Assembly: GCF_010093185.1 (NCBI RefSeq)
Contig: NZ_PDWL01000007.1
Coordinates: 62,001 to 126,000, forward strand
Source of the DNA: Pseudoxanthomonas jiangsuensis
GTDB taxonomy: Bacteria; Pseudomonadota; Gammaproteobacteria; Xanthomonadales; Xanthomonadaceae
DNA length: 64,000 bases
Direction of reading: 5' to 3'
In this document: positions 57,779 to 64,000 of the stretch, piece by piece
How positions within the stretch are numbered: position 1 is the first letter of the stretch
Layout of the letters: each line of letters starts with the position of its first letter
The notes under the pieces: generated by a model
Seen by the model: only the letters and a program-made list of their open reading frames with translations
Database searches by the model: none
What the model was told of the DNA's origin: nothing
Position numbers and translations under genes: made by a program

Positions 57779-59070
57779 CCCAAGGCATTCCAACGCGCCT
57801 GCAACGCCTCCAGGCGCAGGTCGGCCGCCGATCCCGGCGACACCCGCGCGGCCAGGCTGCCTTCCGGCGTCCTGCCCTGCCCGGCCGTGTCGGCGCTGGC
57901 CGCGGCGGCCTTGTAGGCCTCGCGGAACGGGACGCCGGCCACCGCGGCCTCGACCGCGACGTCGGTGGCGTACATGCCCGAGTCGATCGCCGCGCGCAGC
58001 TTTTCCTCGCGCCACTCCAGGTTGGCCAGCAGGGCCGGCAGCAGTTCCAATGCCGCCAGGCCGCGGCCGAAGCCGTGGAAGATCGCGCCCTTGGACGCCT
58101 GCAGGTCGCGGTGGTAGCCGGATGGCAGCGACAGCAGCTGCTCGATCTCGGTGCGCGCTGCCGCCACGCTGGCGTGCGTGGCGCGCATCAGCTCGATCAC
58201 GTCGGGATTGCGCTTGTTGGGCATGATCGAGCTGCCGGTGGTGTACTGCGCCGGCAACGCGACGAAGCCGAACTCGGCGCTGGTGAACAGCGACAGGTCC
58301 CAGGCGATCCGGCGCAGGTCCAGGGTGGCGCTGCCCAGTGCCTCCAGCGCGGCCAGCTCGAACTTGCCGCGCGAGAGCTGGGCGTAGATCGGCGAGACCT
58401 GCATCCGGGCGAAGTCCAGCGCGGCGGTGGTGTGCTCGCGGTCCAGCTTGAGGTTCACGCCGTAGCCGGCGGCGGTGCCCAGCGGGTTGGCGTCCACCAG
58501 CTTCAGCGTGTCGGCAGCGCGCACCGCGTCGTCGATGAAGGCCTCGGCCCAGCCGGCCCACCACATCCCCGCCGAGGAAACCACGGCGCGCTGGATGTGG
58601 GTGTAGCCGGGCACCGGCAGGCCCCGCTCGGCCGCGGCGCGGTCCAGCGCGACCCGGGCGACCTCGCGCGAGAGCGCCGCCACGCGCGCCAGCTTCTCCT
58701 TCAGCCACAGCCTCGTGGCGACCAGGATCTGGTCGTTGCGGCTGCGACCGGTGTGGATCTTGCGGCCGGCATCGCCCAGGCGCTGGGTCAGCCGCGCCTC
58801 GATCGCCGAGTGGCCGTCCTCGTAGCCTTCGTCCAGGACGAAGGCGCCGGAGCGGAAGTCGTCGGCCAGGATGTCCAGCTCGCGCGACAGGCCGTCCAGT
58901 TCGCCCTGGCTGAGGATGCCGATCCTCTGCAGGCCCTGCGCGTGCGCCTTGCTGGCGGCGATGTCGTACAGGAAGAACTCGCGGTCCAGGATCACGTCGT
59001 CGCCGGCGAGGAAGCGCTGGATCTGCGCGTCCACCGCCACGCCAGGCTTTTGCCACAACAGGTCAGCCAT
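57775..59070 (-). CDS. argH: argininosuccinate lyase
   Basis: ArgH splits argininosuccinate into arginine and fumarate. The 431-residue protein has HTGRSRNDQ, the [14 protein letters not shown] region and the superfamily signature [11 protein letters not shown]. It starts [10 protein letters not shown], overlapping the end of argC by eight bases, and its stop overlaps the YciI start. Fumarase, PurB and ArgH in this window are all from the same superfamily. Confidence 0.96.
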   Translation of the reverse strand: MADLLWQKPGVAVDAQIQRFLAGDDVILDREFFLYDIAASKAHAQGLQRIGILSQGELDGLSRELDILADDFRSGAFVLDEGYEDGHSAIEARLTQRLGDAGRKIHTGRSRNDQILVATRLWLKEKLARVAALSREVARVALDRAAAERGLPVPGYTHIQRAVVSSAGMWWAGWAEAFIDDAVRAADTLKLVDANPLGTAAGYGVNLKLDREHTTAALDFARMQVSPIYAQLSRGKFELAALEALGSATLDLRRIAWDLSLFTSAEFGFVALPAQYTTGSSIMPNKRNPDVIELMRATHASVAAARTEIEQLLSLPSGYHRDLQASKGAIFHGFGRGLAALELLPALLANLEWREEKLRAAIDSGMYATDVAVEAAVAGVPFREAYKAAAASADTAGQGRTPEGSLAARVSPGSAADLRLEALQARWNALG

Positions 59071-60034
59071 TGGTCTGGTTCTCCTCGACCGGGATGCCGG
59101 CCAGCTCGGGCAGGCCAAGCGCGATGTTGATGTTCTGCAGGGCCTGGGTGGCCGCGCCCTTGAGCAGGTTGTCGACGGTGGCCACCACCACCACGCGCTT
59201 GCCGCCCGGGGCCACGGTGAAGCCGCCGATCTCGACCCCGTGGCGGCCGGCGATACGGCTCACCCACGGCGCCTGCTCGACCACGTCCACCAGCGGCTCG
59301 CCGGCGTAGCGCTGCTCGTAGCGGGCGCGGATCCAGTCGGCCTTCAGCGGCTCGTTCAGCCACAGGTTGGCGGTCAGGGTGATGCCGCGGAAATGCGGAG
59401 CCACGTGCGGCATGAACTCCACCGGCACCTGCAGCTGGGCCGAGACCTCGCGCTCGTGCATGTGGTCGGCGAGCGCGTACGGCATCAGGTTGTCGCGCAG
59501 CAGCTCGACGTTGTTCTTGTCCGAGGGCGTGGTCCCGGCGCCGGAATAGCCGGACACGCCGAAGCACTGCGGCGGCCCGGCCAGGTATTCGAGCAGGGGC
59601 CAGATCGCCAGCTGCATGGCGGTGGCGTAGCAGCCGGGATTGCTGATCCGCTTCTGGCCGGCGTAGCGGCCGCGGGTGATCTCCGGCAGGCCGTAGTACC
59701 AGCCCGGGTCGAAGCGGTAGTCGGCCGACAGGTCCACGATCAACGTGCCGGGCCGGGCCGCGTCGATCGCCTCGACATACGGCGCGGCCTTGCCGTTGGG
59801 CAGGGCCAGCACTACCACGTCGGCGCCGGCGGCGGCCACCGCCGCCGGGTCGAGGCTGGCGTAGCGCAGCTCGCCGGCGTAGGCGTCGCTGTGGTCGGCC
59901 ACGCGCTGGCCGTCCAGCTCGCGCGAGGAGACGAAGGCCAGCTCCAGCTCCGGGTGGCCGGCGATCAGCCGGATCAGCTCGGCGCCGGTGTGTCCACGGG
60001 CACCGACGATACCGATGGTGTATTTCCTGCTCAT
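59063..60034 (-). CDS. argC: N-acetyl-gamma-glutamyl-phosphate reductase
   Basis: ArgC reduces N-acetylglutamyl phosphate to the semialdehyde. The 323-residue protein has the NADP-binding [17 protein letters not shown], the catalytic Cys in [14 protein letters not shown] and [14 protein letters not shown]. It starts [11 protein letters not shown], with its ATG overlapping the stop of the GNAT gene as ATGA. The length is typical of the short, proteobacterial ArgC. Confidence 0.96.
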   Translation of the reverse strand: MSRKYTIGIVGARGHTGAELIRLIAGHPELELAFVSSRELDGQRVADHSDAYAGELRYASLDPAAVAAAGADVVVLALPNGKAAPYVEAIDAARPGTLIVDLSADYRFDPGWYYGLPEITRGRYAGQKRISNPGCYATAMQLAIWPLLEYLAGPPQCFGVSGYSGAGTTPSDKNNVELLRDNLMPYALADHMHEREVSAQLQVPVEFMPHVAPHFRGITLTANLWLNEPLKADWIRARYEQRYAGEPLVDVVEQAPWVSRIAGRHGVEIGGFTVAPGGKRVVVVATVDNLLKGAATQALQNINIALGLPELAGIPVEENQTNG

Positions 60035-60639
60035 GCGTTGGCTTCCAGGCGGAATTCCAGGTGCCGGCGCACCGCCGGCCATTCCGTGTCGATGATGGAG
60101 AACACGACGGTGTCGCGCAGCGACCCGTCGGCGTGGCGCTTGCAGTTGCGCAGCACCCCGTCCTGCTTCGCCCCCAGGCGCGCGATCGCCGCCCGCGAGG
60201 CATGGTTGAACCAGCTGGTCTCGAAGAACACGCTGGCGCAGCCCAGGGCCTCGAAGGCGTGGGCCAGCAGCATCCGCTTGCACTCGGTGTTGACCCCGGT
60301 GCGCTGCACCGCCGGCGCGTACCAGGTGTAGCCGATGCCCAGCCGCGGCACCTCGGGCTCGAGCCCGTAAAAGCGGGTGGTGCCCACGATCGCACCGGCC
60401 GCATCGCGGACCGCGAACGCCAGCACCCGGCCCTGCGCCTGCGCTTCCAGCACGCCGTCGACATAGGCCGCCACCTGCCCCGGCGCCGGCACGTTGGTGT
60501 ACCAGAGCCGGTCCAGGCCGCTGCCTTCCACCACCGCACGCAGGCCGTCGGCATGCGCCGCCTGCAAGGGCTCGAGCGTGGCGTGGCGGCCGGCCAGGGT
60601 CGGCACCTGGCGCCAGGCTGCGGCGGAAGCGGCGCCCAT
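60031..60639 (-). CDS. RimJ/RimL-like GNAT acetyltransferase in the arginine operon
   Basis: The 202-residue protein is a GNAT of the RimL type: [17 protein letters not shown] at the start, [20 protein letters not shown], and [28 protein letters not shown] for acetyl-CoA binding. It lies between the argB/A fusion and argC, coupled to argC by ATGA. It does not replace the missing ArgA, since the synthase domain is fused to ArgB. Its substrate is unknown, perhaps a protein N-terminus or a small amine. Confidence 0.82.
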   Translation of the reverse strand: MGAASAAAWRQVPTLAGRHATLEPLQAAHADGLRAVVEGSGLDRLWYTNVPAPGQVAAYVDGVLEAQAQGRVLAFAVRDAAGAIVGTTRFYGLEPEVPRLGIGYTWYAPAVQRTGVNTECKRMLLAHAFEALGCASVFFETSWFNHASRAAIARLGAKQDGVLRNCKRHADGSLRDTVVFSIIDTEWPAVRRHLEFRLEANA

Positions 60640-60641
60640 CC

Positions 60642-61958
60642 TCAGCCGACCAAGGTGGGCTGGCGGGTGGCGCAGTGGGCCACGCAGCGCTCGATCCGGT
60701 CGAAACCGTCCAGTCCGTACCAGAACACCTTCCACTTCTCCTGCTTGATGCAGCCGTCGGACTCGGCGTAGTAGAAGATGTTGACCTGGTTGTGGTGGCG
60801 CGAGCGCCAGAACAGCTCCGGCGTCTCCTCGCGCATCACGTTCCACACCGCCCGGCCCAGACCTTCGCCCTGGGCGTCGTCGAGCACCGCGAACTTGTCC
60901 AGGTACACGCCCTCGGGGGTGTCGACCAGGATCACCGCGGCGCGGTAGTTCTCGCTGACGTAGGCGCGCAGCAGCGCGGTGCGCTGGAAATAGTCGGGCA
61001 CCAGTTCGCGGCCGAAGCTGGACTCGATCAGGGTCTTCATCCGGCCCAGGTCCAGCGCGTCCCAGGAGGTGGCGCGCAGCACCTTCTCGCCGCGCCGGAC
61101 CAGGGTGCCCGAGCCCTTGTGGGTGAACAATTCCTTGGCCAGGTCCGCCGGCCGGGTGATCGACACCGACGACTCCAGCGGCAGCTTGTCCAGCAGGTCC
61201 TTGATCTGCTCGATCTTGACCTTCATCCCGCCGTGGATCCACGGCTGCTCGATCAGATGCGCGTACTCGGTGGACAGGTTGATCGAGTCGATCACCTTGC
61301 CCTGCTCGTCGAGCAGGCCGCCGGTGCCGGTGAGGAAGATGATCTTGTAGGGCTGCAGCTCGCGGACCAGCTCGTTGGCGGCGAAGTCGGCGTTGATGTT
61401 GAGGATCTGGCCGCTGGCGGTCTCGCCCAGGCTGGTGATCACCGGGATCGAACCGGCCTTCAGGCTGGCCTCGATCGGCGCCAGGTTGACCTTGCGCACC
61501 TCGCCGACCAGGCCGTAGGTGGCCTGGTCCAGGTAGTCGGCCTCGAACACCCCGCCGGTGATCGAGGTGGCGCGCGCGCCGTTCTGCTGCAGGGCCTCGA
61601 CCAGCTTGAGGTTGGAGGCCTGGAACACCCTGCGCACGATCGCCAGCGCCTCGGGCGTGGTCACCCGCAGGCCGTTGACGGTCCGCTTCTCGATCCCCGC
61701 CGCCGACAGTTCGGCGTCCAGCTGCGGCCCGGCGCCGTGCAGCACGATCGGAGTCAGGCCGACCTCCTGCAGGAACGACAGCGAGGAGGTCAGGTCCTCC
61801 AGCTCGTCGCGCAGCACCGCGCCGCCGACCTTGACCACGGCGAAGCGCTTGGCGTCCAGCTGCGAGAAGCGCTTGAGGTACTGGCTGATCTCCTTGGCGC
61901 TGGCCATGCTCGAGAGCAGGCGGACGATGGTCTGGCGGGTCTGCTGGTGGGCTTGCAT
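60642..61958 (-). CDS. argB: bifunctional N-acetylglutamate kinase/synthase
   Basis: The 438-residue protein joins an amino-acid kinase domain (about 40-280) to a GNAT domain (about 290-430). The kinase part has [35 protein letters not shown] and [12 protein letters not shown]; the GNAT part has [33 protein letters not shown] and VFWYGL. This is the NAGS/K architecture known from Xanthomonas and related to vertebrate NAGS: it makes and phosphorylates N-acetylglutamate, and arginine inhibits it. No clear ribosome-binding site precedes the ATG. Confidence 0.93.
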   Translation of the reverse strand: MQAHQQTRQTIVRLLSSMASAKEISQYLKRFSQLDAKRFAVVKVGGAVLRDELEDLTSSLSFLQEVGLTPIVLHGAGPQLDAELSAAGIEKRTVNGLRVTTPEALAIVRRVFQASNLKLVEALQQNGARATSITGGVFEADYLDQATYGLVGEVRKVNLAPIEASLKAGSIPVITSLGETASGQILNINADFAANELVRELQPYKIIFLTGTGGLLDEQGKVIDSINLSTEYAHLIEQPWIHGGMKVKIEQIKDLLDKLPLESSVSITRPADLAKELFTHKGSGTLVRRGEKVLRATSWDALDLGRMKTLIESSFGRELVPDYFQRTALLRAYVSENYRAAVILVDTPEGVYLDKFAVLDDAQGEGLGRAVWNVMREETPELFWRSRHHNQVNIFYYAESDGCIKQEKWKVFWYGLDGFDRIERCVAHCATRQPTLVG

Positions 61959-62002
61959 GAGTTTCGTGTCTTGCGGAAGGGGATGGCGGCGCCGGCCGAA
62001 GC

Positions 62003-63106
62003 TCAGCGCAGGCCATTGATGATCGAATCGACCGAGGCCGCGTAGCGCCGCAGCTGGTCGAGGGTGACGAACTCGTCGGCGGTGTGGGCCTGGGCGATGT
62101 CGCCCGGACCGTAGACCAGGGCGGTGTAGCCGCCGGCCGAGAACAGGGAGGCCTCGGTCCAGAAGTCCACCGCGTTGCCGATCGGCAGGCCCAGGGCGTC
62201 GGCGACGTCGCGCGCGGCCAGGCGGCGCTCCTCGGCGCGGGCGACGTCTCCCGAAGGCAGGCTCGGTCCGCGGAAGGTCTCCTCGAAGTGCGCCGCGGCC
62301 GGCTCGGCGAAGCCGGCGAAGGTCGCCAGCAGCCCGTCGATGTCCATCGACGGCAAGGGCCGGAAGCCGAAGCGCAGCTCGGCGTCCGGGGCGATCATGT
62401 TGGCCTTGATCCCGCCTTCGATCCGGCCGATGTTGAAGCGCAGCCCGGTCAGCCCGCCGAAGCGCGCGTGCGCCAGCGACTGCACGTGGTCCAGGGCGCG
62501 GTCGCCCCAGCGCACGGCCTGGTGCAGGGCGCTGGCGGCGGCGTCCTGCTGGCCCGAGGCGTGCCCGGCGCGGCCCTTGAACCGCATCAGCACCGAGGAG
62601 ATGCCGCGGTGGGCCAGCACCGCCTCGCCCATCGTCGGCTCGGCCACCAGCACCGCCTCGTAGGGCTGCGGCCCGCGGGCGAGGAAGGAAGCGATGCAGC
62701 GCGGATCGTTGGCCTCCTCGTCGGAGGAGAACAGGAACGCCGCGTCGCCGGCGCCGGCATTGGCCGCGGCGACCAGGGCCGCCGCCGCGCCCTTGATGTC
62801 GCACACGCCCAGGCCGACCACGCGGTCGTCCAGGCGGCGCATCACGTGCGGGTCGGCGCTCCAGTGCGGCGAGTCGGGGACCGTATCCAGGTGCACGTTG
62901 AACAGGTACTTCGGTCTGCCGCGCACCGCGTACAGGCTGACCGCACCGGCGCCGTGGTCGACCACCTGCACCTCGAAGCCGGGCAACTGCGCGCGCAGGT
63001 AGCCGAAGATGCCGCCCTCGGCGGCGATCGCGCGCGGCGGGTTGCGGGTGTCGAAGGACACCAGCCGTTCCAGGTGCGCGAGGGTGGATTGGAGCAGGTC
63101 GGTCAT
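62003..63106 (-). CDS. argE: M20-family deacetylase, probably N-acetylcitrulline deacetylase
   Basis: This 367-residue di-zinc hydrolase has the His-x-Asp of NVHLDTVP, the central Asp in [15 protein letters not shown], the Glu pair in [13 protein letters not shown] and the dimerisation-domain [18 protein letters not shown]. In this operon type, with the fused NAGS/K, the carbamoyltransferase acts on acetylornithine, so the ArgE-like enzyme acts on acetylcitrulline. That is inferred from Xanthomonas. It starts [20 protein letters not shown] after a palindromic repeat pair. Confidence 0.9.
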   Translation of the reverse strand: MTDLLQSTLAHLERLVSFDTRNPPRAIAAEGGIFGYLRAQLPGFEVQVVDHGAGAVSLYAVRGRPKYLFNVHLDTVPDSPHWSADPHVMRRLDDRVVGLGVCDIKGAAAALVAAANAGAGDAAFLFSSDEEANDPRCIASFLARGPQPYEAVLVAEPTMGEAVLAHRGISSVLMRFKGRAGHASGQQDAAASALHQAVRWGDRALDHVQSLAHARFGGLTGLRFNIGRIEGGIKANMIAPDAELRFGFRPLPSMDIDGLLATFAGFAEPAAAHFEETFRGPSLPSGDVARAEERRLAARDVADALGLPIGNAVDFWTEASLFSAGGYTALVYGPGDIAQAHTADEFVTLDQLRRYAASVDSIINGLR

Positions 63107-63114
63107 TGCCTCAG

Positions 63115-63212
63115 CCCGTCGTTCCCGCCCAGGCGGGAACCCAGTGACTTCGATGCGGTATCCGGTGCCGCGTGCGCAAGGCACTGGGCTCCCGCCTGCG
63201 CGGGAGCGACGG
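63115..63212. repeat. inverted repeat pair between argG and argE
   Basis: A 32-bp unit (63115-63146) and a 31-bp unit (63182-63212) stand head to head; each has its own hairpin (TTCCCGCC...GGCGGGAA and CTCCCGC...GCGGGAG). They belong to the same family as 34503-34591, sharing CCGTCG at one end and CCCAGTG at the other, while the inner stem bases differ in paired fashion. Confidence 0.85.
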
Positions 63213-63233
63213 CCCCATGTGCCATTGCGGCCT

Positions 63234-64000
63234 TCACCGGTTGATCTCGGCCCACAGGGTGCTGCTCATGCCGAACAGCTTGATGAAGCCCTCGGCCTCC
63301 TCCACGCCCCAGTCAGCCGACTGGGCATAGGTGGCGCCCTTGGCGTTGAGGATGTGCGGCGAACGGATGGCGACCGCATCGACGCGGCCGCCGCGGGTCT
63401 CCAGCACCACCTCGCCATTGACCTGGGCCTGCGAGGAGGCCAGGAACGCCTCCAGGTCGGTCTTCAGCGGGTCGTGGTAGAAGCCCTCGTACACCAGTTC
63501 CACCCACTTGCGCGCCACCTCGGGCTTGAAGCGGTTCTGCTGCTTGCTCAGCACCGCCTCCTCCAGCGCGCGGTGCGCGGCCAGCAGGGCGGTCAGGCCC
63601 GGCGCTTCGTACACGATCCGGCCTTTCAGGCCGATCACGGTGTCGCCGGTGTACATGCCGCGGCCGACACCATATTGGGCGAACATGGTGTTGAGCCTGG
63701 CCAGGATCTTCGCGCCTTCCAGCGGCTTGCCGTCCAGCTCCACCGCCTCGCCCTGGACGAACTTCAGGGTCACCGTCAGCGGCTCGGCCGGCCAGGCCGC
63801 GCGCGGCGCGCACCAGCCGCGGGCGCCCTCGCCCGGGGCCTCCCACTTGTCGATCTCGCCGCCGGACATCGTCACGCCCAGCAGGTTCTCGTTGATGGTG
63901 TAGCTCTTCTGCTTGGCCCGCACCTCGAAGCCGCGCTCCTCCAGGTACTTCTGCTCGTAGGCGCGGGTCTGGGTGTGCTGCTTCTGGATCTCGCGGATCG
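63234..64000 (-). CDS. argG: argininosuccinate synthase, N-terminus outside window
   Basis: The visible 255 residues are the C-terminal part of ArgG, which condenses citrulline and aspartate with ATP. They include [24 protein letters not shown], the [22 protein letters not shown] region and the normal C-terminus. The frame is open at 64000 and continues upstream in [24 protein letters not shown]. It is the most upstream operon gene seen; an acetylornithine carbamoyltransferase gene is expected beyond the edge. Confidence 0.93.
   Translation of the reverse strand, partial: IREIQKQHTQTRAYEQKYLEERGFEVRAKQKSYTINENLLGVTMSGGEIDKWEAPGEGARGWCAPRAAWPAEPLTVTLKFVQGEAVELDGKPLEGAKILARLNTMFAQYGVGRGMYTGDTVIGLKGRIVYEAPGLTALLAAHRALEEAVLSKQQNRFKPEVARKWVELVYEGFYHDPLKTDLEAFLASSQAQVNGEVVLETRGGRVDAVAIRSPHILNAKGATYAQSADWGVEEAEGFIKLFGMSSTLWAEINR

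Overview
The window is very GC-rich chromosomal DNA with tightly packed genes, many coupled by ATGA stop/start overlaps. Several features together point to the Xanthomonadaceae (a Lysobacter-, Luteimonas-, Pseudoxanthomonas- or Xanthomonas-like gammaproteobacterium). These are an arginine operon with a fused acetylglutamate kinase/GNAT gene, an acetylcitrulline-deacetylase-type ArgE and proB-proA downstream; a methionine synthase split into two genes; an L1-like subclass B3 metallo-beta-lactamase; a YtrA-type regulator with a GGTG-N16-CACC operator; and GTAG-type REP palindromes. The genus cannot be fixed from the sequence alone. No phage, insertion sequence, CRISPR array or plasmid function is visible.

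Layout. 1-3.9 kb (minus strand): DUF2058 (partial), slyX, ugd, a secreted FKBP isomerase and a secreted glutathione peroxidase. 3.9-8.9 kb (plus): a six-gene operon of a small membrane-anchored protein, a YtrA/GntR repressor, an ABC ATPase and permease, a repeat-built GIN/DUF2807 protein and two DUF2884 paralogues, behind one promoter/operator. 8.9-15.5 kb: fumC, then purB, a B3 beta-lactamase, a JmjC/cupin oxygenase and a GNAT protein. 15.7-21.4 kb: the sucA-sucB-lpd operon for 2-oxoglutarate dehydrogenase, ending in two tandem hairpins. 21.5-28.1 kb: a small secreted protein, a LOG-family enzyme, a YhdH/AcuI reductase, a GH16 glucanase, a ThuA protein, a PilH-like receiver, CbpA, Hsp20 (with a sigma-32-like promoter) and a peroxiredoxin.

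28.2-38.9 kb: pbpC; a gene-free repeat region with two long palindromes; acyl-CoA dehydrogenase; an ArsR-methyltransferase fusion with the two halves of MetH; an SDR dehydrogenase; and an EF-P-like protein. 38.9-41.4 kb: a DUF2388-DUF4105 gene pair bracketed by two inverted REP units. 41.4-46.2 kb: D-2-hydroxyglutarate-type FAD dehydrogenase divergent from serA, a LysE exporter, a truncated LysR gene and a Nudix hydrolase. 46.4-51.9 kb: two tandem APC amino-acid permeases and mtnB-mtnD-mtnC for methylthioadenosine salvage. 51.9-55.1 kb: a secreted phosphoesterase, tRNA-Pro(CGG) and an MFS transporter. 55.1-64 kb (minus): the arginine/proline operon argG-argE-argB/A-GNAT-argC-argH-yciI-proB-proA, with argG running off the window.

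Themes. Glutamate and 2-oxoglutarate connect several loci: 2-oxoglutarate dehydrogenase, SerA with its probable D-2-hydroxyglutarate recycling partner, and the shared glutamate-to-arginine and glutamate-to-proline operon. Sulfur metabolism recurs in the split MetH with its probable SAM/SAH-sensing regulator and in the mtn genes. The least characterised parts are the YtrA-controlled envelope operon and the families of long palindromic repeats.
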